From positions 16,573,837 through 16,637,836 of the forward strand of contig NC_087073.1 of assembly GCF_026151205.1 (NCBI RefSeq): a DNA stretch of 64,000 nt. The letters are read 5' to 3'. The notes below the pieces were generated by a model, which saw only the letters and a program-made list of their open reading frames with translations, did no database searches and was not told the DNA's origin. Numbering within the stretch: position 1 is the stretch's first letter; each line of letters opens with the position of its first letter. Positions 1 through 12,400 of this stretch are shown here, piece by piece. This DNA is from Bolinopsis microptera (lineage: Eukaryota > Ctenophora > Tentaculata > Lobata > Bolinopsidae). The position numbers and the translations under genes are program-made.

Positions 1-352
1 AATTTACATTCCTTTTCCGGATGAGAGCTTGTTATCAAGTGCAGCTGAGTTCAGCTCTTTTCGTTGTGCATTGCGACACTGTGTGTAACTTTGGTGACTC
101 TATTTCAATCTGTTGAGGGATTGCGATCCAGCTTGAGTAGTTATTCATTTGCCAAGTTTCATAGTTTTTTGTTTTTTCTCAATTATTGATAGAATTAGTA
201 TTACTTGCCATCTGATAATATACTTTGATTTAAAAAAGTTATGCTCTCTTTCTATTACCGAATACCGGGCCTATATTATGTTGCCTCAGCTCTGGTTACT
301 TTAAAACCGATTCACCGCTTTTAGATTCTGATCATTAATGTAATAGGATAAA
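1..352. other. Upstream region of the zinc-finger gene
   Basis: No coding signal was found. The stretch is AT-rich and presumably carries the promoter and 5' untranslated region of the zinc-finger gene that starts at 353. No clear TATA box or initiator could be assigned. Confidence 0.4.
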
Positions 353-1180
353 ATGTTTCGTGAGGGGGATATCGCCAGGACAGCACAGTATCGAGTCAAC
401 TTGTTCATAGATTCTTACTTAAAAGGGAACACTAAAAATTACTCTACTATAAGTGATGGTGCCTGTGAAAATGGCAACGACCCAACTGAGTTTAATCGCA
501 AGATAGAGGGTGAAAAGTCTTTGTGCAAAGAAATTTCTCTAAATGATGAAACAATTCTTAAGAACTGTCTTGAAACTCAAACAGTAGCCCAAACAAGCAA
601 AGAGCTGTATAAATGTTTTATGTATGAGAGTGCAGAAGAACGGCTACTAGCGCTATCTCAACCAGTGCAATCTCAACCAGTGCAATCTCAACCAGTGCAA
701 CCTCAACCAGTGCAACCTCAACCAGTGCAATCTCAACCAGTGCAATCTCAACCAGTGCAATCTCAACCAGTGCCACCTCAACCAGTGCGATCTATAAGTG
801 AAGGTCCTGTTTTTGTAAATTGTCGACGACCACCATCTCAAAAAGTAAAATCTCGACCAGTTGACGATCGAAAACTGTACTCTTGCCGCAAGTGTGACTA
901 CAAGTCTAAAGCAAAATGGAACCTCCAATCCCATCAACTTACTCACACTGTTGAAAAGCCCTACCAATGTTCCCGCTGCCACTTCAAATCAAAATGGGAA
1001 TCTAGCTTCGACATGCACATGAAAAGACACGACATGATAAAACCATACAAATGTCCCACATGTGACTTTAGAACCCGCAGTAAAAATGTTCTTATCCGCC
1101 ATCGCAAAGTTCACTACAGCAACAGGAGATTTAAATACAGGGTGTTTCAAGACTCGTGTCCAAATGTCTGCTTTCCCTGA
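353..1180 (+). CDS. C2H2 zinc-finger protein, three fingers, intronless
   Basis: Open frame of 275 residues. Three consecutive C2H2 fingers occupy roughly residues 176-198, 204-226 and 232-254. Each has C-x2-C, a 12-residue spacer and H-x3-H, and the first linker reads TVEKPY, close to the classical TGEKPY. Such fingers bind DNA, so a nuclear transcription-factor role is the family expectation, but the target is unknown. Residues 102-146 are nine copies of a five-residue unit, SQPVQ or variants. The N-terminal 100 residues match nothing I recognise. The finger motif is of the short 'CxxCxxKSK' kind seen in REST- and ZFP-like proteins. The start is the first Met of the frame; a canonical AATAAA lies about 290 bases after the stop. 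No intron is needed. Confidence 0.75.
   Translation: MFREGDIARTAQYRVNLFIDSYLKGNTKNYSTISDGACENGNDPTEFNRKIEGEKSLCKEISLNDETILKNCLETQTVAQTSKELYKCFMYESAEERLLALSQPVQSQPVQSQPVQPQPVQPQPVQSQPVQSQPVQSQPVPPQPVRSISEGPVFVNCRRPPSQKVKSRPVDDRKLYSCRKCDYKSKAKWNLQSHQLTHTVEKPYQCSRCHFKSKWESSFDMHMKRHDMIKPYKCPTCDFRTRSKNVLIRHRKVHYSNRRFKYRVFQDSCPNVCFP
656..790 (+). repeat. 15-bp tandem repeat inside the zinc-finger CDS
   Basis: Nine in-frame copies of TCTCAACCAGTGCAA and close variants, encoding SQPVQ/PQPVQ. The unit length is a multiple of three, so copy-number change keeps the frame. It forms a Gln/Pro-rich linker between the N-terminal region and the fingers. Confidence 0.9.
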
Positions 1181-1471
1181 CATCAGTATTTTCCCTCAGC
1201 CAACCCAAACTTTTATGGACTCGGATAACTTTCCCATGCAACATAGCGATATAATTTGCTGTCCTTATCGTGTCTGCCTTCTCATCTTCATTTTCGAAAA
1301 AATGGGATCCGAAGACACCATGGTTACCGAGGCCCATCCAAACAGTCACATTTTCCCTAGTCTTTGGACCTTCCACAGTCTCAAATGTCGTCACCAGTGT
1401 TTAAAGTTTATAAGAGACACTCTGAAAATACCCGAAAGGTTCAGAAACAAAACTTTGTGGCTTATATATTC

Positions 1472-1477
1472 AATAAA
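1472..1477 (+). terminator. Poly(A) signal AATAAA
   Basis: Canonical AATAAA about 290 bases downstream of the zinc-finger stop codon, in the right orientation to end that transcript. It is followed by a GT/T-containing stretch. Confidence 0.5.
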
Positions 1478-1490
1478 GTCTCATAAAATG

Positions 1491-3005
1491 GTATAGCATG
1501 AATGATATTATGATTGGTGTAACCGAGATTGACTCAAGGCTTGGGAAACTATTTTAGAATTCCGTCAGTGTCCGTGCCTATTTTTGCTTACGGTACTACT
1601 TACTTTGAGGTACTTGACGACGTTATACATAAATATATTTAAATTCGATATGTATGTATATTTATTTCAAGTTATATTCAATGTCCAATGTGTTTTCATT
1701 CTTGGATATAATTACGATTAAGACGCGCGAACATAATGAAGTTGACTTGAACTCGACTATAGGTAAAACACTCGACGAGTGATCATAAATATTTACTTCA
1801 AAGATATTTGCATAGAAGAAACTAGAGGGTGAGAGGTTCTTTAGTAATATAGAACAATTAAATATACTTACTTAATGCCTACATTACACTGTCTGTAACT
1901 GAGGATGTTGCACGTGTCACTTGATGTGGCACGTGTCACTGAATATGACGGTTTACATCTCAACATCTGATCTAGCTACTGATATATTAGCAGTGAGGTG
2001 TTCGTCATGTATTGGTCTAACTCAAAAGCTGAATAAAGTCACAATATAGGCAGCATGTTTGCATACCAAACATTCTCTAATTTAAGCAATAATATGACAT
2101 GAAGTGGAATAATTAAAATACTCCAGGTCTAAGAAACGAGAGCCGTTACCTGCCGCTCAGCCAGCCAAGAAGGAGTGCAGCGGTAAAAAGAAGGAGAACA
2201 ATCCCTGTGTAATGCTACAATTCTCCCCTCCCAAGCCCAACTACAGACGCAGGAGATAAGTCTGCTGAAGCGGCTCTGTGAAATGCGGTACTCTTGGCGG
2301 GAGTGTGTAATATTAAATGTGGCGAAGTGACGTAACGAGAAGAAATTGATAAATCCGATGTAAGAAATTCTGTAAAATAGATTGAAAAGAAGTAGTTCGA
2401 AATAGCCGATGGGTTCACGAATACTAGTGACATGAGGCCCAGCCGGTTGGTATGAGAGCATGTTTTCATTTCTGATTCACTCTTTGGGGAAACATCTGCT
2501 TGGTGTCGTAGTGCTCGGAAATGTATTTCGGTCCACTTTCAGTAAAACTAAAACGGCACGCGCGCACGCCGAATCATATTTTTCTGTCAATCTCTAGTCG
2601 AATCTTTACGCGGCAATATTCGATTCGTATCTCACAAACGTTTTATTTTGGTAGACGATGGATTTGTTAATATTGGAACCTAAATTTCACTGCCAAAATA
2701 ATGATGGTATGTGGACAGTGGGCGTGAATGTGATAGAATATGCATGCGAAGCGTTACATGAGCTTTATTTATTGAGGGTATCTTTCACTGCCAAATGTGC
2801 AAGTTTGTTTATTTAGGAATATAATATAGTGTGTTGGTGCCTTTACAGCTTTTGTATGCTTTTCCGAGCGCGATATTTTCTATTTAGGAGTTTGTTATCT
2901 TTCTAGTTTAATCGATCGGTAGGAGGCGCCTATCAGATTATACTTGAGCTCCATAAGAGGGATTTATTAGCTATTGGAATGAGGCATTAGGCCTAGATAC
3001 CGTTG
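1491..3005. other. Intergenic, no gene seen
   Basis: No exon-like coding was recognised on either strand. It contains a pair of CACGTG boxes (1911-1940) and a block around 2,100-2,470 whose minus-strand open frame has no recognisable domain and which I regard as chance. Confidence 0.4.
1911..1940. promoter_or_regulatory. Paired CACGTG E-boxes, 19 bp apart
   Basis: The 11-mer CACGTGTCACT occurs twice, at 1911-1921 and 1930-1940. CACGTG is the core site of bHLH factors such as Myc/Max or USF. It lies about 1.5 kb upstream of the kinesin. A regulatory role is inference only. Confidence 0.25.
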
Positions 3006-3140
3006 GGGATTGTTCACGTGTAATAATACGCAAAATCCGTTTCAATTCAATAATTGTTTGCGCTTTTCCTATGTAGTATGTAAGTATTTTCATATCTCAA
3101 TCTCCTGCTTTTTAAGAACTTGTAATATGTGAACGAGCCC
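3006..3140. mobile_element. Short diverged inverted-repeat element (MITE-like)
   Basis: The left end reads GGGGATTGTTCACGTGTAAT and the right end, inverted, GGGCTCGTTCACATATTACA. This is an imperfect terminal inverted repeat of the same type as the intact element at 18214-18719. It is about 135 bp and non-coding, lying just upstream of the kinesin. Confidence 0.5.
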
Positions 3141-3454
3141 TTTCAGGTTTGATATTTTTGCATCCAGTTGCAAATGGTTTAGATTCTTTCTAAATTTTCA
3201 TTGTTTAAATATAATCGTCGTGATATTGATAATGATTCGTCAGTATTAATTGAAGGTCAAAAATTCGGTTTTCTGTTAAATTTGGCAGCTTCATTACAAA
3301 ATAAATAAAATATGTGTGATTTTGCTACTCATTGTCGATTTCTATTTCATTCGTGAAATGCAGTGTGAACAAAGGACATAAAGTGTGTTTTAATCAAAAT
3401 ATTCTATTAGACTGTTTAATAATTTATTCTCAACTTGCTTCAATCTCCCAAGCA

Positions 3455-6400
3455 ATGAGCAATGAAAATAGTGGAGTGCAAGTAGCGATACGAGTGAGGA
3501 AGCTCATCAATAGAGAAGTCAAAGCATGTGAAACAGTTAAATGGAATATTCACGAACAATCCATCTGGGAAGCAGACCGGAATGATTCTGCTTACACATT
3601 CGGTAATTTATCTCTCATCAAGTTATACTTAGAGTTAAATGAAGACTCAATGTAAGACGTTAAAAGTATGATCTTGTAATTCAAGGTACACATAGGCCTA
3701 GGTAGTATTTTGAATTCAAATTGAATATCATTTAATAGTAATAAGATCGCACTATTTTGATTTTAAAAATTTCTTCAGATAAGATCCTGAAAGAACATGT
3801 GTCTAATGAAGAAACTTATGAAGAGCTTGCCAGAAATCTCGTTATTTCTGCCATGGAAGGCATAAATGGTAAGTCAAACAATAATAATGAATTTCAAGCC
3901 GAACATTTTATTTTTAAATCATCACTGTGAAATAATTGCATCCCTTATAATATTCAGAATTTCAGCTATACTCCTGAATACCCAGATTTAAATCACAATT
4001 TCTGCAGCCACGATATTCGCTTACGGACAAACTTCATCCGGCAAGACGCACACCATGATGGGAGGAAAGGAAGATAAGGGAATCATCCCTCGAGCTGTTC
4101 AGGATATATTCCGATACTGTGCAGTAAGTTGTGTTGAACAAAACATCCTGTTCAGGATATATTCCGATACTGTGCAGTAAGTTGTATTTTACAAAACATC
4201 CTGTAGAGGATATATTCCGATACTGTGCAGTAAGTTGTGTTTTACAAAACGTCCTGTTCAGGATATATTTCGATACTGTGCAGTAAGTTGTGTTTTACAA
4301 AACGTTCAGGATATATTCCGATACTGTGCAGTAAGTTGTTTTGAACAAAACATCCTGTTCAGGATATATTTCGATACTGTGCAGTAAGTTGTGTTGAACA
4401 AAACATCCTGTTCAGGATATATTCCGATACTGTGCAGTAAGTTGTGTTGAACAAAACATCCTGTTCAGGATATATTCCGATACTGTGCAGTAAGTTGTGT
4501 TGAACAAAACATCCTGAAATTTCTCGTGGGAAAACGTCTAGATAAAATACTGTCAGATGAAAAAATGTGGTGTGCTCTAATCAAACTCTGAAATCATCGG
4601 CCAAATTCATTGATATTTAAAAATAAAATAATTGTACTCAATTCCGTCAATATTCTGACCTTTTCTCCTGCGGGGAAACTAAATGATTGATTATTAAAAT
4701 GTAAAATTTAATGAACTTTTAGGAGCACAGTGAGGACAGGAGTTTCTTACTGAGAGTATCCTACATGGAGATCTACAATGAGACAATTACCGACTTGCTG
4801 AATCCCGACAAAAATCAGGTAAGTCCACAAATATAGGGTTTTGTGTTCACGTTGTTCAAGAAAGGGAAACATCGTTTTTGCCGTTTTGATATGATATGTA
4901 TTTACAAAGTGTATCTCCTGACTCCTACTAACATCGTATTCCTGTCTGAAATTCCTGTCTTTTCCAGAAACTGAGAGTAAGAGAGAACATCAGAGGTGAA
5001 GTGTATGTGAAGGACTTAGGAGAGGTGTTGGTGACATGTGAGGAGGATATCTACAGCTACCTTGATGCTGGAGAGCGTGAGTCTTACTTTTCATTTCAAT
5101 TATTGTAGCTACTGTTCTATATCGCTTGAACGTTGAAAGGTAGTTGACCACTGATCAGGGTTCATAAAATTCTAATTTTTCAGTGTCCCGACACTTTGCT
5201 GCTACGAACATGAACGAGCGAAGTAGCAGATCTCACACCATCTTTAGATTGGTAGGTTCAATAATTAATATCATCAGCCAATCAATTACAAAATCTATAG
5301 TATACAGTTGATTAATAATAAAATATAGCAAATATATAAAAGCATTTAATTCATCTCCTGCAATTCTGGGAATTATATTTATCATTAAACTAAGACGTTA
5401 TCCAGGTAATAGAAAGTACAGAGAAGGGAAGTGAGGCAGAGACAGAGGGACAAGCTCGCTGCGTGCGAGTTAGTCAGCTCAACTTGGTAGATCTGGCGGG
5501 CAGTGAGCGAGCCAAGTCTACTGGTATGTGTCACCTTCAGATATTGAGTCATATGATAGTTTTTACTTTGGTAAATAAGCGCTTTATCCTAAAAATATAG
5601 CTTTACATTATAACGGTATGGCTACATATTTGCTGATGTGCCTATAAATTTCAGGGGCAGAAGGAATTCGTCTGAAAGAGGGCGGTCACATAAACACCAG
5701 TTTGATGGTTCTGAGCAAAGTTATCGCCAAGCTCTCTGATCCCAATGTCAAGTAAGTTCAACCTTTATTTCACATCCAAATTGTTATTAGGTTAACCAAT
5801 AACCGTATATTTTAATACGACTGAGAACCTGGACATGAGTTTCTGGACCATCTGAGAAAAGCGGAGCAGAGAACGGAAAGAATGCCGAGAATTACCCTTT
5901 ATTATTCTCTTTCAGTGTGATCCCGTTTAGAGAGTCGAAGCTAACCCGAATCTTACAATCGTCACTTGGAGGAAACGCTAAAACGTGTGTGATATGTACC
6001 ATGACCCCGGCCGCTATCGAAGAGTCTCATTCTACACTTAGGGTAAGGGGAACTTCTTACGACTTTAGGTTTAGAGGTCCGATTTGATTTTCTTAAAAAC
6101 ATAAAGTTTTGTCACAACTATCTAACTATTATTGATTACAAAAATATATTTTAAGTGTGCTAGAATGCTATCATTGGTCACTATGGTACATGTTATGGGT
6201 TGTTATGGTGATTACATCTGCGTTCATTTCAGTTTGCAAAGAGCGCTAAGATGATGAAGAACAAACCTATCATAAATGAAGTAATGAACGACAAAGCGAT
6301 CATCTCAAAATACGAAAAACGTATTAGGTAAACACTGATGACTAATGCTGTTAATTGATATTGAAAAAATGTTATTTTTACCATACACGTTTTGAAAGGA

Positions 6401-9400
6401 TAATTTGTTCGCTATTTTCCCTAAAAATTTTCAAAATTGAACGACTTGTTTTGTAACCAGGAAACTGGAGCGAGAGTTAGAAGAGAAGAACCAGCTGGAG
6501 TCACATGTGAAGCTGCGGGACAATGAGATAATGGCACTGAGAGGACAACTTGTTGGCTCGATCCGGGCTGTTCTCCCTCCGGGTGCCTCACCATCGGTCA
6601 GTTTGTAATGGTTCTCTTCTTTCGGTTTTTATTTCTTAAATTTTATTTTCGTTTGTCACTCTCAAATTATGATTACCTACGTTTGATCGGAAACCCAATG
6701 TAAGTTGTCGTTGGATTAGGAATTCACGCTGGAAATACCTAAGTCCAAACTCGTTGCATATAACTATTTGCTAGTTCTAAAGTTCTCTTCAATTTACTCC
6801 TTTTTTCTTTCAGAAAGCGCGAAGAAGAGAGACATTTTTCCACGGTCCTCAGGGCCTTGTCCCCTCCCCTCGCAACACTTTCATCAAAAGTCGCCTCACT
6901 AACGAGAGTAAGATATTTATAAAAAAAAGTTTTCCAATGTGATTTCTTCCCCAATAAGAAGTATTCTTATCGATGGAAAATATAGAACTTGAAGTTGGGA
7001 GATTATACCGATTATATGAGAAATGTTTTTTGAGAACCGTCAATCTTGGTCTTCGAACAATAAGGGGATCCTAAATTCCAGCGCACACATATTTAAGCTT
7101 CTTTTGCTCACATTATTGCATCACGTTGTACAGGTGATAAGGATGGTTGTGCTAAGAAGTTGTTCACCTTACCCGCCATGGTGTCAGATCGTGAGTCACG
7201 TGACTCCTGTGTTGATGAACGTGAATCTATGGAACGTGAAAACTCTCAGCTGAAGTCTTCACTCGAGCGTGAGCAAGCTAAAAACGGCAAACTTAAGGTC
7301 AGTTCTTAAACTCACTGAATTTAAGATTTCTACCTCACCTTTTATTTTTAGTAATAAGAACGAAAATATTAAAATTTACAAATGAAGCATACATCAATGG
7401 AGTATACAGCTACAGTCCATGGAGTATACAGTCCATGGAGTATACAGTGCAAAAGATTAAATCCTTATAAGCATCTCTAACAAGCAATTCAAGTACTGAA
7501 CTAAATGATTGCCCACTCCCCAGACTGATCTAAAAGAGCTCGAAGAAATGTGTACGGAGATGGGAGATCGGATGCAGGACCATATTGACGAGCAACAGGA
7601 GCAGATTGACCAGTTTTGTTGTCAAGTTGAGGACTCTGAGAATTTGGGACAACATCAGAAAAACAAAATTCAGGAGTTAGAGACTATCCTCATTGCTGCA
7701 GGTACCTCTAGAAACACTTCATACTGTACACTTCTTAAATTGTTTCATATTTTTAAACATTGTTGATCCGCAAAAATTTTAGAATCGAAAGAAATTGTCT
7801 ACGTCCTTTAGGAATCGTTCACATACTACGTAAGCCAGATTCTGGCCATTTTAGAATATATCCTTTTTCTTGAACATCACATCATCTAACCAGGAGAAGA
7901 ACGACAAGATCTGCTAAACGAGTTAGAAGACAACAGAATTAAGATCAGACAAGTTGAAGAGAGGAACGTCCTGATACTGAACGAGGCAGAGGAACAAAGA
8001 CTGGATCTGGAGAGTCAGATATCTAGACTAGCGTCAGAGAACAACTTGGTGTCTAGTCCTGTAAGTGTTAATAGTTTAAACTTATAGTAGTAGACCTTTA
8101 TTTCTAGCTGTTTCAGAATTCGTGCGTCTGGACCGTTTACATTACTTACACTTTTACAATGGTTTTTTACATGAGTTCTGATATGTGATATCTATCACTT
8201 CTGATCCAATCAAATCACCTTAAAAAAGTTCCCGCTCTTTGTTCATACTGAATACCGTGTTAATTAAGTGTAACTGATAATGCATCTTCTCATCGTTTAA
8301 TTTTATTTCAGGGAAAGAAAAGGAAATCTGACCAATTACCGATAGGCTTTAACCCGGAAGCAGTGGTGAAACTTAAAGCTGAAGTAGACTCTAAGAGCGT
8401 AGAAATAGCTCGCCTCGAATCCTTACTTAGGGGCTATGCCTTGGAAACAGAAGAAAAGCTGTCCGCCCTCCAGAAAAAGTACGAAGAAGAAGCTAAACGA
8501 GGGCAAGAATCAACCCAGCAGTCACTATCTGGGTTCGAAGATAAGATATCTCAACTAGAAGAGGAGATAAGATCCCTTGAAGAGGCAGCAGCCCAGAAGA
8601 ACACTGAATTCTCTCAGATGCAACGGCTAATCCAGGAGCAGACGGAGCTTGTGGAGATTGCCGCTCAACAGGAGATAACAGATTTGAAGACAGCTCTAGA
8701 GGATTCAAACACCGGTAGATTGGAACTGTGCACAGAATTGGAGAAGTTAAAGCGAGATCATTCAACACTTCTGTTGAAACTTCAGCACACTGATGAAACT
8801 CTTGAGACTGCTAGAATTGAAAGACAGTATGAAATGGAAGCTTGCCCAATGGAATCTATTTCAGATTTAGAACAGCTCAAGCAACAGTTATGTGTGAAGG
8901 AAAGCGAGATCGCTGACCTAAAGAAAAATAAAGAGGTTGACGTTGAGATGATAGAAATGCTGGAACAGAGGGATAAAATGATTGCAAACTTGAGATCTCA
9001 ACTAGAGAAGACCTTTTCTAGTCAGGAAGATTTTGAACGTAGCCGACAAGATTCAAACGAACGGATCAGTCAGTTAGTAAACGATGTTGAGCAGAAGAGC
9101 ACAGAACTAAATGACGCAGAAGATAGAGTGATTCACCTTCAGTTGGCATCTGTTGATGCAGGACTTCAGATTGAACAACTTGGAAACGATAAAAAGATCG
9201 CAGATCTTAAGAAAACTGAAAAGTTCGAAGGCGAGATGAGAGAAATGCTGGAACAGAGGGATAAAATGATTGGAGACTTGAGATCTCAACTAGAGAAGAC
9301 CTTTTCTAGTCAGGAAGATTTTGAACGTAGCCGACAAGATTCAAACGAACGGATCAGTCAGTTAGTAAACGATGTTGAGCAGAAGAGCACAGAACTAAAT

Positions 9401-12400
9401 GACGCAGAGGATAAATTGATGCACCTTCAGTTGTCATCTGTTGATGCAGGACTTCAGATTGAAAAACTTGGAAACGATAAAAATTGTATGGCTAAGCGGA
9501 ATTGTGACCTTTCCAATCAAAACTCTCAGCTTGCTCAAACCATTTTGAAACTGGAGAAGGAAAAATTGGTGTTGGAAGACATCTCAAAGTCAAATGAGGG
9601 TAACGTTGTGACTATAGGTGATACGTCGAATGATATCCATAATGCAACCAAGTTTGAGTCCTTGCAAGCGGAAATTTCCGACTTAACCGGGCAAAATAAA
9701 CGTTTGCTCGAAGAAAGCTCAGTTCTGTGCAGCAGAATCTCTGAGCTTACCACTGAAAATGAAAAGTTACGAGAAAAGGAAACGGCAGATAATCCTAATC
9801 CGATGATCGAATCTCCTTCATCTGATTTAGAACAAATATGCAACTTGAAACAGCAGGTTTCTGATCTTCTAGAAAACAGTGCTAGACTTTCTGAACAAGT
9901 TCAACTGCTCACTCAGTCCAACGAAGGTTTGAGCGCATCTAAAGCAAGTCTCGCTGAGCGTTTAGATATCGTTTCAGAAGAGAACGTTAAGATGTCTGAG
10001 CATTATACTGCACAGTTCAAGGAGAAAAACGATCTGTTAGCTTTTGCAAATAATGAGGTTACTCGACTTACAGCGGCCGTTGAAAACTGGACAGAGCAAA
10101 ATTTAAAGCTTGGTCAGGAGAGTCTTGTCTCATCTGATGTTGCTCATGCGACCCTCGCCTCGTCGCTAGAACAGCAGTCTGAAATACAAACTTTGAAGCA
10201 ACAGATTGAAAGTTTTAATCACACATTCGAAATCACTGTTAGTGAACATGAAAACAATGTCAAGGAGCTTAACGGTCAACTGTTATCTGCACAAGATGAA
10301 ATCACTAACATGGCAACTGTTATCTCTAATCTCACAGAGGAAAAATCAAAACTTGTCATTAAAAGTGCTGACCTTTCAGAAAGTTTGGCGAATTCGACTA
10401 GTTCAATCCTAAAAGATTCTGAAGAAAACCGGAAAGAAATTTTAGAGCTAGAGCAACAAATAAAAGTTCTAACAGAGGAGTTAGCTAGACTAAATCAAAG
10501 GATTTTGGAAATGACTGAAAAACAATCCTCCACTGAAACGTCCCTCCTTGATGCCACTGAAGAAAAAGACCGATTGAACAGTGCTTTAGAAACTATTTCA
10601 CTCGAGGCTAGGGAAGCTGATCAGAGGAAAGCAGAACTCCAGAAAAGGCTACAGGAAATGGAGACAAAACTTGTTCAGTCGGAGAAAGAAGTCTCAATCG
10701 GTAAATCCTGTATGGCTGAACTAACTGAACTGATCGAGGAGAAAGATAGTGAGCTAGATGCTGTAAAATCTAAGTTGGGAGAGACAGATACCTCCTTCTC
10801 TGATTCCGCTAAGGAAAGGGATCAGTTAAAGGTAGAATTAGAAACAGTTTCTGTCAGGGCTAAAGAGGCTGAACAGAGTCTAGCAGATTATCAGCAAATG
10901 CTAGAGGAAATGGAGACAAAACTTGTTCAGTCGAAGAAAGAAATATCAATTGTCAAGACTTGTATGTCTGAATTTTCCGAACTGATTGAGGAGAAAGAAA
11001 GTGAGCTAAATACCGTAAAATCTAAGTTATATGAAACAGAAGAGTTGTTAGCTGCTTCCAAAGAAGCTCAAAGTGAGGTGGAGAGTAATTTGAATCAAAG
11101 CAAACATTCTCTCTCAGTGATATTGGAAAACGGCGGAGACACAACCAACCTTGATGCCATGCAAGAGCAGCTTAATAACAGAATAGCAGAGATTAGTTCT
11201 CTAGAGACTAAGGTGAAATCACTTGAAGTACTCTTGGATTCAAAATCTTCAGAGAGCTTGGAACTGAAAAATGAACTGAAGAGACATTCAGACATGATAA
11301 ATTCTCTTCAGGCTAATGAAGTCGACGAATTTGCTTTACTAGAAGAAAAGGCCATCCTCGAAGAAGATATTTGCTTCTTGAAAGAGCAGCTAAATTGTCA
11401 TGTCACAGAAATCAAAGAAATCGGAATACGACTGGAAGAGAAAAATGTCTGCCTAGTACACTTCGAAAATCAACTGAACGTAAAGAATACCGAACTCTTA
11501 CGTATGCAGACGGAGTACGAAGAAAAGCTAGCTGATTTGGAAAAGAAGAACACTGACTTGAACTGCAGGGTTGCTGAGGAACTACGAGCCAAGAACGCTT
11601 TGAGGTCAGATTGCGATGAGTTGATGACTTCTTTGCAAAGAAAAGAAAGGGCGATGAAAGGAAAGGAAGAAGAACAGCAGGCTCTATTCCAGCTAGAAGA
11701 GGAACTGAAGGTTCGAGACAGGGATATCGCAGAGAAGCTTGTAGAACTGCAGGAATGTGTAGGACACATAGAGAAGACTGAAGAAGAAAAACAGGAACTG
11801 CAGAAGATTATCTCACAGATGAGTGCTCAGATGTCTCAGTTAGAAGCTGAAGTTTTGTCCCTCACCGAAGAGCGCGATGGTTACTTGCAACAGACTTCAA
11901 ATCTAAACTTACAGTTGGAGCCTTTGACTGATTTAAAAGCACAATACGATCTAAAAACTGAAGAGATGCAAACCATGAAAGATGAGATCCTCACTCTTAT
12001 CCAAGGCTTATCCGAGGAAAATGAGAAGAATAAAGTTCTGTCTGACGAGGCAGCCAATCTAAAATCTAAAATCCAGTCCATTACAGGAGAACGGGATTGT
12101 CAAGTTCAGACCATCTCTGATTTGAAGTCCCAGCTTCAGGAGCAGGTTGAAAAAGAGGCAGAGCTGTCGTCAAAGTTGTCTTCAGTCTCGAATGATTTGG
12201 AGGACAAAACATCTTTCATGGGAGAGTACCACTCAGTTAGCAAAGAATTGGCAGAGGTGAAGCGACTTCTTGAAGTGAAGTCAGAAAGCCTCCGAAAATC
12301 TGAAGAGCAGATAAAAGAACTCAGGTCTAGTAAAGATGCTTTTTCAAGCAGACGGAAACTTCTTGAGGACCAGATGGAAGAACTGCAGAAAAGTATTCTT

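Noticed and set aside
653-982. Minus-strand frame with LRLHW repeats
   Set aside because: Antisense shadow of the SQPVQ repeat in the zinc-finger gene.
2129-2469. Two overlapping minus-strand frames of 84 and 110 codons
   Set aside because: No recognisable domain, no splice partners, and the two frames compete for the same DNA.
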